Origin: Nocardioides kribbensis | Lineage (GTDB): Bacteria; Actinomycetota; Actinomycetes; Propionibacteriales; Nocardioidaceae | NCBI RefSeq assembly: GCF_015070375.1 | Contig: NZ_JADCLL010000004.1 | Location: 297,672-361,671 of the forward strand | Direction of reading: 5' to 3' | Length of the DNA: 64,000 bases | In this document: one piece after another, positions 29,985-38,793 of the stretch | Numbering within the stretch: the first letter of the stretch is position 1 | Layout of the letters: every line of letters begins with the position of its first letter | The notes under the pieces: generated by a model | Seen by the model: the letters and a program-made list of their open reading frames with translations, nothing else | Database searches by the model: none | Told to the model about the DNA's origin: nothing | Made by a program: the position numbers and the translations under genes

Positions 29985-31361
29985 TCAGCGCGGCACGCGC
30001 GTCATCACGTGCTTGAAACGGGAGTAGTCGTCGATCGAGCGGGTCGACAGCTCCGCGCCGTAGCCCGACGCACCGAACCCGCCGAACGGCATCTCCGAGA
30101 CCGTCGTCAGGTGGTCGTTGACCCACACCGTGCCGAAGTCGAGGCCTCGGGTGAAGCGGTCGGCCCGGGCCAGGCTCGCGGTCCACACGCTGGCCGCGAG
30201 CCCCTGCTCGACGTCGTTGGCCAGGGCCAGCAGGGCCTCGTCGTCGGGAGCCCGCTGCACCGTCACCACCGGGCCGAAGACCTCGCGCTGCACCACCTCG
30301 TCGCGCTGCCCCACCCCGGTCAGCACGGTGGGCGCGTAGAACCAGCCGGGGCGCTCGAGCCGGCGCCCGCCCACCTCGACCCGGGCCCCGCCCGCGACCG
30401 CGCGGTCGACGAAGCCGGCCACGCGGTCGAGCTGGCGCCGGCTGACCAGCGGGCCCAGCCGGGTGTCCTCGTCGGCGGGGTCGCCGACGCGCAGGTCGCG
30501 CACGGCCTCGACGTACGCCGCCAGGAAGGCGTCGTGGACCGAGTCGGCCACCAGCACCCGGCACGCCGCGGTGCAGTCCTGGCCGGCGTTGAGGAAGCCG
30601 GCCGGCACCAGGGTGGCGACGGCGTCGTCGAGGTCGGCGTCGTCGCAGACCACGACGGGTGCCTTGCCGCCCAGCTCGAGGTGCACCCGGGTCAGCGACT
30701 CGGCCGCGGTCGCTGCGACCGCGCTGCCGGTGGCGCTGTCACCGGTCAGCGAGACCAGACGCACCCGCGGGTCGCGCACGAGGGCCTGGCCCACCTCTGC
30801 CCCGCCGAGCACCACCCCGAGGACCCCCGCGGGCAGCACGCGGGCGGCCAGCTCGACCAGCCGCAGCGTCGAGCGCGGGGTCAGCTCGGAGGGCTTGACC
30901 ACCGCGGTGTTGCCGGCGGCCAGCGCCGGGGCGACCTTCCACACGGCCTCGAGCAGCGGGTAGTTCCACGGCGTGACGAGGGCGACCACACCGAGCGGCT
31001 CGCGGCGCAGCGTGGAGGTGCGGCCGGCGGCGTACTCCCCGGCGGAGCCGGCGCTCGGCACCCGGGACGCGCCGGCGAGGAAGCGCAGGTTGTCGACCAC
31101 CCCGGGCAGCTCCTCCCGGGCGTGGTGGACCGGCTTGCCGACGTCCTCGGAGTCCAGCAGCGCCAGCTCCTCGGCGTGCTCCTCCACGAGGCCGGCGAGG
31201 GCGAGGAGCGCGTCGGCACGCGCCCCCGGCGTGCTGCGCGACCAGTCGGGGAAGGCCGCGGCGGCGGCGTCGACCGCGCGGGTCACCGCAGCGGTGTCGC
31301 TGGTCGCCAGGCTCGAGCGCACGCCGCCGGTCGCGGGGTCGACGAGGTCGAGCAGCGGCAT
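29985..31361 (-). CDS. Aldehyde dehydrogenase (aminoaldehyde type)
   Basis: NAD(P)-dependent aldehyde dehydrogenase of 458 residues. Key sites: [20 protein letters not shown], the glycine motif [11 protein letters not shown], the catalytic base Glu229 in LELGGKAP, the nucleophile Cys263 in [10 protein letters not shown], and the C-terminal FGTVWVNDH...[13 protein letters not shown]. Closest in style to gamma-aminobutyraldehyde dehydrogenases. Its ATG overlaps the stop of the TauD-family gene (TGATG), so the two work in one pathway. It could oxidise the aldehyde released by that dioxygenase, for example aminoacetaldehyde; this is inference. Confidence 0.92.
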   Translation of the reverse strand: MPLLDLVDPATGGVRSSLATSDTAAVTRAVDAAAAAFPDWSRSTPGARADALLALAGLVEEHAEELALLDSEDVGKPVHHAREELPGVVDNLRFLAGASRVPSAGSAGEYAAGRTSTLRREPLGVVALVTPWNYPLLEAVWKVAPALAAGNTAVVKPSELTPRSTLRLVELAARVLPAGVLGVVLGGAEVGQALVRDPRVRLVSLTGDSATGSAVAATAAESLTRVHLELGGKAPVVVCDDADLDDAVATLVPAGFLNAGQDCTAACRVLVADSVHDAFLAAYVEAVRDLRVGDPADEDTRLGPLVSRRQLDRVAGFVDRAVAGGARVEVGGRRLERPGWFYAPTVLTGVGQRDEVVQREVFGPVVTVQRAPDDEALLALANDVEQGLAASVWTASLARADRFTRGLDFGTVWVNDHLTTVSEMPFGGFGASGYGAELSTRSIDDYSRFKHVMTRVPR

Positions 31362-32320
31362 CAGCTGATCAGCTCGTCGATGCGCGAGTAGGCCTGCGCG
31401 TCGCCGCGCAGCACCCGGCTGCGACGCCCGTCGATGCTCACCGGCACGTCGCCGGCCACGGTGATGCGGCGCATCTCGCGGTAGGCCGTGCCGAAGTCGG
31501 CCACGGCGTAGTGCTGGGTGGCGCGGTTGTCCCACATGGCCACGTCACCGGGCTGCCAGGTCCAGCGGATCGTGTTCTCCAGCCGGGTGATCCTGTTCTG
31601 GAGCAGGGTGAAGACCGCCACGGACTCCGCGGAGCTCAGGCCGCTGAAGGCCTTGACGAAGTGGCCCAGCACCAGCGAGCGCTCCCCCGTCTCGGGGTGC
31701 ACGCGCACCACGGGGTGCTCGGTCTCGAAGAGCTGGGAGGTGAAGTCGGCGCGGGTGTAGTGCGCGTCGGGCTCCTCGGAGTCCTCCTCGTGCTGGGCGT
31801 AGTCGTAGGAGTTGGTGTGGACGGCCCAGAGGTCGTCGACCAGGGCGCGCAGCGAGGCGGGCAGCGCGTCGTAGGCGGCCACGGTGTTGGCCCACACCGT
31901 GTTGCCCCCGAAGGGCGGGAGCTCCACGGCGCGCAGGACGCTGATCGCGGGCACCCGGTCGACGAAGGTGACGTCGGTGTGCCAGGCGTTGGCGGCCATG
32001 CCCTTGTCGGCGCTGACCCTGAAGACCCGGGCGCTGCCGGTGTTGACGGTCGGGTGGGCGGTGGTGAGGGGGCCCATGGTCTCGGCGAAGGCCTGGTGCG
32101 CGGCGTCGTCGAGGTGGTCCTGGCCGCGGAAGAAGACGACCTTGTGGCGCAGGAGGGCCCCGCGCACGGCGGCGACCGTCGCCTCGTCGAGGTCGCCCCC
32201 GAGGCGCACGCCGTCGACGCGCGCCCCGATGCGGGCGCCGAGCTGGTGGACGTCGAGCCCGTGGACGTCGAGCCGGTCGCCGCCGAGGGCGGCCTCGGGG
32301 CGGTCGAGGGTGCTGGTCAT
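31361..32320 (-). CDS. TauD/TfdA-family Fe(II)/2-oxoglutarate dioxygenase
   Basis: A 319-residue dioxygenase that uses 2-oxoglutarate and oxygen to hydroxylate a small acid; TauD itself releases sulfite and aminoacetaldehyde from taurine. The iron facial triad is visible as His114 and Asp116 (NAWHTDVTF) and His270 (NRATQHYAV), and Arg281 (YREMRRI) binds 2-oxoglutarate. It leads an operon with the aldehyde dehydrogenase, the two overlapping by TGATG. An AT-richer promoter region with a GAGT-T-ACTC dyad lies upstream at 32376-32384. The substrate may be taurine or another sulfonate or amine acid. Confidence 0.92.
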   Translation of the reverse strand: MTSTLDRPEAALGGDRLDVHGLDVHQLGARIGARVDGVRLGGDLDEATVAAVRGALLRHKVVFFRGQDHLDDAAHQAFAETMGPLTTAHPTVNTGSARVFRVSADKGMAANAWHTDVTFVDRVPAISVLRAVELPPFGGNTVWANTVAAYDALPASLRALVDDLWAVHTNSYDYAQHEEDSEEPDAHYTRADFTSQLFETEHPVVRVHPETGERSLVLGHFVKAFSGLSSAESVAVFTLLQNRITRLENTIRWTWQPGDVAMWDNRATQHYAVADFGTAYREMRRITVAGDVPVSIDGRRSRVLRGDAQAYSRIDELIS

Positions 32321-32349
32321 GGCTGCTCCTGGGCGCGTCGGGTCGAGTG

Positions 32350-32395
32350 GCGTACCAAACCATAGTGACACACTTGAGTTACTCGGGTTCGACTC
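32350..32395 (-). promoter_or_regulatory. Promoter/operator region of the TauD-aldehyde dehydrogenase operon
   Basis: This short stretch is clearly AT-richer than its surroundings. On the minus strand CACTATGGT offers a -10-like hexamer (TATGGT), and the dyad GAGTAACTC (32376-32384) lies at about the -35 position. It could bind an activator or repressor of the dioxygenase operon. The assignment is by eye. Confidence 0.4.
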
Positions 32396-32477
32396 GCGGC
32401 GGGGCCGGGACGCACGACCCCCGACGTCAGGACGTCCGCCCCTGCCCCGCGGCGCACGGTGCGTCGAGGCTGGCGGC

Positions 32478-33425
32478 ATGGACCTCTCCCCTCGCCCCGA
32501 CGACCAGACCCTGCCCGCCGCGAGCGCCGGCGAGACCGCCCACGTGCCGCCGGGCAGCATCGTCGTGGGCGTCGACGGGTCGGAGACGGCGGCCCAGGCG
32601 CTGGTGTGGGCCTGCGACCAGGCCGACCTCGAGCAGCGCCCGCTGACCCTGGTGCACGTGCTCGAGCCCGTGCAGGTGCCGGCGTCCGGCATGTACGCCA
32701 CCACGGCGATCGACTACGGCCTGCTGCTCGACCAGGTGCGCGAGGGCGGGGCCGCGCTGCTGGGCGCCGCCGAGGCGACCGCCCACGAGCGGGCGCCCGG
32801 CGTGGTCGTGCACCGCGTGATGTCGAGCGCCGACCCGCGTGGCGTGCTGCTCGGGCTCTCGCGCCAGGCCGCGATGGTCGTCCTCGGCTCCCGCGGCCGC
32901 GGCCCGCTGCGCAGCCTGCTCCTCGGCTCGGTGAGCGTCTCGGTCTCCAAGCACGCCTCCTGCCCGGTGGTGGTGCGGCGACCCGACGACCCGCAGCGCC
33001 CGCGGACCGGCGTGCTGGTCGGTGTCGACGGCACCGCGCGCTCACTCCCGGCCGTCGAGTTCGCCTTCCGGATGGCGTCCTTCCGCGGGCGCCCCCTGAT
33101 CGTGCAGCACTCCTACTTCGACGCCACCGAGGCCCTGGCGATCCAGCGCGGACTGCCCGCCCCCGAGCTCGCCGACGAGCAGGCCCTGGTGGCGGAGTCG
33201 CTGGCCGGGATGGCCGAGAAGTTCCCCGAGGTCGACGTGGAGGTCAGGCTGGGCCGGGGCTTCGCCGACCACAACCTCGTCGAGGCCTCACGCGACGCCG
33301 ACCTGGTGGTCGTCGGCCACCAGGTCGACGGACCGCTGGAGGACCTGCTCTACGGCTCGGTGGCCCCCATCGTGGTCGAGCACGCCCTCGGAGCCGTCGC
33401 CGTCGTGCCGGTGTCGGCGCCCTGA
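32478..33425 (+). CDS. Tandem universal stress protein (two Usp domains)
   Basis: A 315-residue protein made of two Usp domains. Domain 1 begins [20 protein letters not shown] and ends [20 protein letters not shown], the ATP-binding G-2x-G-9x-G(S/T) motif. Domain 2 begins [20 protein letters not shown] and ends [20 protein letters not shown], where the ATP motif is degraded. ATP-binding tandem Usp proteins in mycobacteria respond to hypoxia and slow growth; a similar stress role is likely. It is divergent from the TauD operon. Confidence 0.92.
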   Translation: MDLSPRPDDQTLPAASAGETAHVPPGSIVVGVDGSETAAQALVWACDQADLEQRPLTLVHVLEPVQVPASGMYATTAIDYGLLLDQVREGGAALLGAAEATAHERAPGVVVHRVMSSADPRGVLLGLSRQAAMVVLGSRGRGPLRSLLLGSVSVSVSKHASCPVVVRRPDDPQRPRTGVLVGVDGTARSLPAVEFAFRMASFRGRPLIVQHSYFDATEALAIQRGLPAPELADEQALVAESLAGMAEKFPEVDVEVRLGRGFADHNLVEASRDADLVVVGHQVDGPLEDLLYGSVAPIVVEHALGAVAVVPVSAP

Positions 33426-33685
33426 GCCGGCCCCCTCGCGGTCAGGTGGTCGCGGTGCCGGGCGAGCCCGGCCAGCGGCGGACCGCCGGGGGCACCGAGG
33501 GCCGACGGTCCTGCCTCCGCGCCCTGGAGGTCACCTGCTCGACGGACCCGGCGGACCCCGGGCGAGGGCGGGCCGGGCGGTGCGCCGGGCGCGGGGCGGC
33601 ACCCACGCGTCAGCCCTCCGTCACGGCAGCGTCACGCCGGTGGCGGCGGGCCACGGCGGCCCCGCGACACGCGTACGGTCGCACG
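33426..33685. other. Intergenic stretch, nothing recognised
   Basis: About 260 GC-rich bases after the Usp gene. No RNA gene, strong hairpin or plausible short coding frame with a ribosome binding site was found. The promoter for the following small gene probably lies at its right end. Confidence 0.4.
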
Positions 33686-33850
33686 ATGAAGCTCACCTGC
33701 ACCTACCGACCGCGCGACGCGTGGGGCGAGGAGGTCGAGCGCCACGTGGAGGGCCCCGCCCCCCGCTCCACCGCCGACTTCCTGGCCCTGCTCGACGCCG
33801 AGGCCCCCGACGGCCACGAGCTGGTCAGCGTGAGGATCGTGCAACGCTGA
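33686..33850 (+). CDS. Small hypothetical protein
   Basis: A 54-residue protein, MKLTCTYRPRDAWGEEVERH onward, mixed charge, ending LVSVRIVQR. It looks folded (alternating beta and helix patterns) rather than random. I do not recognise the family. The stop is 4 bases before the GTG of the BAAT-like hydrolase, so the two are likely cotranscribed. Confidence 0.55.
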   Translation: MKLTCTYRPRDAWGEEVERHVEGPAPRSTADFLALLDAEAPDGHELVSVRIVQR

Positions 33851-33854
33851 GGAC

Positions 33855-34691
33855 GTGAGGCCCACCCCCGACATCCACTGGTCCGCCCCCGTGCCCGCGG
33901 CTGACTGCGGCACCGGCGTGCTGGTGCTCGCCGGCTCCAGCGGCCGCCTCGACACCGGGCGCGCCGACCTCCTCGCCGCCCGCGGCGCCACCGCGGTGGC
34001 GCTGCGGTGGTTCGGCGGGCAGGGCCAGCCGGCCCAGCCGTGCGAGGTGCCGCTGGAGACCTTCGCCGGCGCCCTCGACCGGCTCGCCGCGTCGTGCCGG
34101 CGGGTGGCCGCGCTCGGCACGTCGTACGGCGCGGAGGCCGCGCTGCTGCTGGCCTGCCACGACGAGCGCATCGACGCCGTGGTGGCGCTGGCGCCCACCG
34201 ACGTGGTCTGGGAGGGCGCCCGGGAGAGCGACGACGACCCGCCGCGCACGAAGTGGACACTCCGGGGCGAGCCGGTGCCGTTCGTGCCGCTCGACCGCAC
34301 CTGGACCCCGCCGCCCGACCCGGCCTTCGTGGAGGTCTACGAGCGCAGCCGCGCGCGGGCGGCCCCCGAGGCGGTGGCCGCGGCCACCCTCCCGGTGGAG
34401 CGGATCGGCGGCGACGTGGTGCTCGTGGCCGGCGGCGACGACCGGGTGTGGGACAGCGAGGGGCAGGCCCGGCGGATCGCCGCGCGCCGCGCCGCGGCCG
34501 GACTCGCGACCACGGTGGTGGTCGATCCCGCCGCCGGTCACCCCGTGGTGCTGCCCGGCGAGGAAGCGCCCGACCTGCGCCGGCCCTACCAGGTGGGTGG
34601 CGACGCGGGCGCGCCGCAGCGGCTCGGGGCGCTGGCCTGGCCCGCGATCGCCGACGCCCTGCGCCTGGCACGACGAAGGCCCGCAGCCTGA
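33855..34691 (+). CDS. Acyl-CoA thioester hydrolase/BAAT C-terminal-like hydrolase
   Basis: A 278-residue alpha/beta hydrolase resembling the C-terminal domain of bile acid-CoA:amino acid acyltransferases and acyl-CoA thioesterases. It has GVLVLAGSSGRLDTGRADLL, the characteristic ALRWFGGQGQP, a nucleophile elbow AALGTSYGAEAAL (Ser in GTSYG), LVAGGDDRVWDS (acid) and AAGHPVVLPGE (His). The GTG start at 33855 follows the small gene closely. Its stop codon falls in the loop of the hairpin at 34678-34703. Confidence 0.87.
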   Translation: MRPTPDIHWSAPVPAADCGTGVLVLAGSSGRLDTGRADLLAARGATAVALRWFGGQGQPAQPCEVPLETFAGALDRLAASCRRVAALGTSYGAEAALLLACHDERIDAVVALAPTDVVWEGARESDDDPPRTKWTLRGEPVPFVPLDRTWTPPPDPAFVEVYERSRARAAPEAVAAATLPVERIGGDVVLVAGGDDRVWDSEGQARRIAARRAAAGLATTVVVDPAAGHPVVLPGEEAPDLRRPYQVGGDAGAPQRLGALAWPAIADALRLARRRPAA

Positions 34692-34703
34692 GGGCTGCGG
34701 GCC
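34678..34703. terminator. Perfect 11-base hairpin, stop codon in the loop
   Basis: GGCCCGCAGCC at 34678-34688 pairs with 34693-34703 around the loop TGAG. The TGA stop of the hydrolase gene is in that loop. The hairpin also lies 13 bases past the 3' end of the convergent tRNA-Ala gene, so it can end transcription from both sides. Confidence 0.8.
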
Positions 34704-34716
34704 TTGCGTCGATCGG

Positions 34717-34789
34717 TGGAGCTGAGGGGATTCGAACCCCTGGCCTTCTCATTGCGAACGAGACGCGCTACCAACTGCGCCACAGCCCC
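34717..34789 (-). tRNA. tRNA-Ala (anticodon CGC)
   Basis: Read on the minus strand, 73 bases form a full cloverleaf: acceptor GGGGCTG/CAGCTCC with discriminator A, D arm GCGC-AGTTGGTA-GCGC, anticodon stem TCTCG/TGAGA around the loop TTCGCAA, and T arm AGGGG-TTCGAAT-CCCCT. The anticodon CGC reads the alanine codon GCG. CCA is not encoded. No att duplication is seen near this tRNA. Confidence 0.97.
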
Positions 34790-34872
34790 GGGTGCGTCAC
34801 CGCCGACGAGCGGCGGGCGATGCGGTGGGAAACGTTAGCACCGTCGCGGCGCCGTCACGAATCCGATGCCCG

Positions 34873-35886
34873 TCAGGAGCCCGTGCGGCGGGAGGACCCC
34901 TCCTCGCGGGCGGCCTTGGCCGCGCGGGCCTGGTCGTCGGCCTCGCGGGCCAGCGCCGAGTCGGCCTCGGAGCGCCCGGAGGTCCACACGCCGGTGTCGT
35001 CGAGGTCGATGGTGCGCACCGTGCGGCGGGCCGCGGCGGGCTTGGAGACGTAGGTGGGCAGCGTGACCGGCACGGGGTCCCACAGGGCGGCGTCCGGGGT
35101 GGGGTCGGCCTGCACGGCGCTGATCTCCTCGGTCACCTCGCCGGGCAGCTCGAACTCCTCGCGCGGCTCGGGCGCGGGCGCCTCGAGGGGCCCGGCGGCC
35201 AGGGCCACGTCGAGCACGACCTCGGAGACGAAGGTGACGGCGGCGTGGGGGGCGTCCTCGGTCGCGCCGGTCCCGCCGGTCTCGGCAGCGGTGCCGGCCG
35301 GGGTGCCGGGCGCGCGGCGGGCGCGGCCCAGACCGCGCTCCTGGCGCACCATCAGCCGGCAGGCCACCAGCCAGGCCACCAGCAGGGCGCCGGGGGCGGT
35401 GAGCGACCACCAGGAGACCACCGCGGTCGCGGCGAGCACGCCGACCACGACGAGGGCCAGCAGCAGGACGGCCAGCACGTTGCGACGGCGGCGCGCGGCG
35501 CTGCGCGCGGCCGCGCGACGGGCCACCGGCGACGGCGTACGGGTCGGAGCACCGGCGGCGTCGACCGTCGCGTCGGTCGGGGGCGCGGGTGCCGGGGAGG
35601 AGACGGACACCGTGGACTCCAGGCGCACGGCCTCGCCGGCGGGGCCGGCCGCGGCACCGCCCTTGGTGGTCACCACGGGGCCCGAGGGGGCCCGGCCGGG
35701 CTGCACCACCAGGCGTGCGTCGCGCCGGTCGACCGGCTCGCGCCGGGCCAGCACCCGCATGCTCTGGGAGAAGCGCTCCACCGAGCGGCTCCGCGTCACC
35801 TCGTCGTGGTGGCGCAGGGCCTTCGGGACCAGGTAGACGGCCCACGCCACGGCGAGGGCGAGGAAGATGAATGCGCTCAGGTCCAC
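34873..35886 (-). CDS. SepX/GlpR-like membrane protein
   Basis: A 337-residue membrane protein with one N-terminal helix (LSAFIFLALAVAWAVYLVPK) and two more at about 140-180 (VLAVLLLALVVVGVLAATAV, then a second), separated by a basic linker. The C-terminal cytoplasmic part contains LPTYVSKPAAARRTVRTIDL. Position and layout match Rv0996 of M. tuberculosis, GlpR of Corynebacterium and SepX of Streptomyces, division proteins; GlpR is the receptor of the gephyrin-like Glp. The glp/moeA homologue is four genes upstream here. No catalytic motif is present. Confidence 0.78.
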   Translation of the reverse strand: MDLSAFIFLALAVAWAVYLVPKALRHHDEVTRSRSVERFSQSMRVLARREPVDRRDARLVVQPGRAPSGPVVTTKGGAAAGPAGEAVRLESTVSVSSPAPAPPTDATVDAAGAPTRTPSPVARRAAARSAARRRRNVLAVLLLALVVVGVLAATAVVSWWSLTAPGALLVAWLVACRLMVRQERGLGRARRAPGTPAGTAAETGGTGATEDAPHAAVTFVSEVVLDVALAAGPLEAPAPEPREEFELPGEVTEEISAVQADPTPDAALWDPVPVTLPTYVSKPAAARRTVRTIDLDDTGVWTSGRSEADSALAREADDQARAAKAAREEGSSRRTGS

Positions 35887-35964
35887 CCCCGCAGCCTAGG
35901 TTCACTGCCTCAGGGGCTCTCGGATGTCAACCCGTGTGTCGCAGATCAGCTGCTGGGAGCGGGC

Positions 35965-36570
35965 TCAGACCACCCGGCGCAGCAGCCCGTCGGGGCAGTC
36001 CTCGGCGGTGACGGCGTAGAGCCGGTGGTCGCGCCAGGCGCCGTCGATGTGGAGGTAGCGCGGGGCGTAGCCGACCTCGGTGAGCCCCAGCTTCTCGACC
36101 ACGCGCAGGGAGTTGGAGTTCTCCGGGCGGATCGCCACCTCGATGCGGTGCAGGCCCAGCCCGGTGAAGCAGTGGTCGATGACCATCGCCACCGCGCGCG
36201 GCATGATGCCGCGACCCGCGGCGTCGCGGTCGAGCCAGTAGCCGACCGAGGCGAAGAGCGCGGAGCCCCGCACCACGTTGTTGACGGTCACCTGGCCCAC
36301 GAAGCGGCCGTCGACCTCGACCACGAAGGGGTACGTCGTGTCGTGGCGGGCCTGGCGGTGCAGCCGGCGCACCAGCGCCCGGAAGGTCGTGGGCCGGTCG
36401 TCGCCGCCCGGCGGCACCGTGGCGTCCCACGGCATCAGCCAGGCGGCGTTGCGACGCCTCGTCGCGCGCCAGGCGTCGGCGTCGCCGCGGCGCAGCGGAC
36501 GCACGGTGACCTCCTCGTGGCGCAGGGCCACGGGCCAGGCCGACCGCGGGGGTCGCTGGTCACGGCTCAA
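35965..36570 (-). CDS. rimJ: RimJ-type GNAT N-acetyltransferase
   Basis: A 201-residue acetyltransferase of the RimJ/RimL group, which acetylates N-terminal residues of proteins. The acetyl-CoA site reads VGYWLDRDAAGRGIMPRAVA, with downstream HRIEVAIRPENSNSLRVVEK (conserved Asn/Ser) and LTEVGYAPRYLHIDGAWRDH. The TTG at 36570 overlaps the mog stop (TTGA), suggesting coupled translation with a weak start. It corresponds to Rv0995 in the mycobacterial locus. Confidence 0.88.
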   Translation of the reverse strand: MSRDQRPPRSAWPVALRHEEVTVRPLRRGDADAWRATRRRNAAWLMPWDATVPPGGDDRPTTFRALVRRLHRQARHDTTYPFVVEVDGRFVGQVTVNNVVRGSALFASVGYWLDRDAAGRGIMPRAVAMVIDHCFTGLGLHRIEVAIRPENSNSLRVVEKLGLTEVGYAPRYLHIDGAWRDHRLYAVTAEDCPDGLLRRVV

Positions 36571-37075
36571 TGGTCGCTCCCCACGACCTGCTCGGCCGCG
36601 TGCACCAGCACGGGCGTCAGCACCGCCAGGCCGTCCTTGACGCCGCCGCGCGAGCCGGGGAGGTTGACGACCAGGGTGGTGCCGACGACGCCGGCGAGCC
36701 CGCGCGACAGCATCGCCGTCGGCACGCCCTTGGCCACGCCGTGCGCACGGATGGCCTCGGCGATGCCCGGCACCTCGCGCTCCACCACGCTGCGGGTGGC
36801 CTCCGGGGTGCGGTCGGTGGGGGTGAGGCCGGTGCCGCCGGTGGTGAGGACCACGCGGGCCCCCGCCTCGACCGCGGCGCGGATCGCCGCGGCCACCGGC
36901 TCCCCGTCGGGCACGACCGCCGGCTCACCGACCTCGAAGCCCAGCCCGAGCAGCGCCTCGACGATGAGCGGGCCCGTGGTGTCGGCGTAGACGCCGGCGG
37001 AGGCGCGGTTGGAGGCCACGACCACCGCGGCGGGCAGGCCGTGGGCGGGCGCGGCCGGTGTCGTCGGCTCGGGGG

Positions 37076-37079
<4 letters not shown>
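36567..37079 (-). CDS. mog: Molybdopterin adenylyltransferase-like (Mog/MoaB) protein
   Basis: A 170-residue MogA/MoaB-domain protein that adenylylates or binds molybdopterin. Key motifs: [40 protein letters not shown] (the TGGTG loop), and [19 protein letters not shown] near the end. The ATG overlaps the moaC stop (ATGA at 37076-37079). With moaC and moeA it makes a partial molybdenum-cofactor set. Confidence 0.92.
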
Positions 37080-37554
<475 letters not shown>

Positions 37555-37555
<1 letters not shown>

Positions 37556-38793
37556 CAGAACTCCTCGTCGAGCCGGATGACCTGCACCGGCTCGCCGGCG
37601 CCGATCGACAGCGTGTCCTCGGGCACCACGATGAGCGCGTCGGAGGCCGCGAGGTCGCCGACCAGGTGCGAGCCCGACCCGCCGACCGGCGTGACGGTGG
37701 CCTGCCCCGAGGCGGCGTCGTACTCCCCGCGCAGGAACTGGCGCCGACCCGGCGGCGAGGTGATGGCGTGGGTCAGCCGGGCCTGCACCAGGGGGCGGGA
37801 GTGGGGGGCGATCCCCATCATCTTGCGCAGCGCCGGCAGCACGAACATCTCGAAGGAGATGTAGGAGGACACCGGGTTGCCCGGCAGGCAGAAGATCGGC
37901 GTGGCGTCGTCACCCACGGTGCCGAAGCCCTGGGGCTTGCCCGGCTGCATCGCCACGGGGCCGAACCACACCGTGCCCAGCGGCCGCAGCGCCTCCTTGA
38001 CCACGTCGAAGTCGCCCATCGAGACCCCGCCCGAGGTCACCACGACGTCGGCGCGCACGAGCTGGTCGGCCAGCGCGTCGAGGAAGGCGCGCGGCTGGTC
38101 GGGCACGATCCCGACGCGGTAGGCCAGCGCCCCGGCGCGACGCGCGGCGGCGGCCAGGAGGTAGGAGTTGCCGTCGTAGATCGAGTCGTGGCCCAGCGGC
38201 TGCCCGGGCTCGCGCAGCTCGGTGCCGGTGGAGAGGATGACCACCCGCGGGCGGGGCCGGGAGGCGACGCTGGCGCGGCCCACCGAGGCGAGCAGCCCGA
38301 GGTGGCGCGGACCCAGGACGGTGCCCTCCTCGATGAGCAGGTCGCCCACCGAGACGTCGTCGCCGGCCACCCGCACGTGCTGGCCCGGCGAGGGCGAGCG
38401 CTCGATGCGCACGCGCGCGACCCCGTGGTCGGTCCACTCGTAGGGCACGACGCAGTCGGCGCCGCTGGGCACCGGCGCGCCGGTCATGATCTTGGCCGCC
38501 GTGCCGGGGGGCAGCGTCAGCAGCTGGGCGTTGCCGGCGCCGATCTCGCCGACCACGGGCAGCTCGACGGGCGACTCCTCGCCGGCGTCGGCGACGTCGG
38601 CGTGGCGCACGGCGTAGCCGTCCATGGCGGAGTTGTCGAAGGAGGGCAGCGCGATGCCGGCGGTGACCGACTCGGCGGCCGCGAGGCCGAGGGTCTCCAT
38701 CAGCGGCTGCTGCACGTGGCCCAGCGGGGTGATCGCCTCCAGCACCCGCGCGAGGTGCTGCTCGACGGTGATCGGGGCGTCAGCCACGGGCAC
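37555..38793 (-). CDS. moeA: Molybdopterin molybdenumtransferase/gephyrin-like Glp
   Basis: A 412-residue MoeA-family protein that can insert molybdate into adenylylated molybdopterin. It has [76 protein letters not shown] and [18 protein letters not shown]. It occupies the place of Rv0994, whose Corynebacterium relative Glp binds FtsZ and the membrane protein GlpR. Either or both roles are possible here. The GTG at 38793 lies inside the 3' end of the upstream UDP-glucose pyrophosphorylase gene (14-base overlap); a GTG at 38787 is an alternative. Confidence 0.92.

Noticed and set aside
34717..34789. tRNA-Ala as a second integration site
   Set aside because: No partial copy of its 3' end and no integrase were seen on either side; the flanking genes are ordinary.
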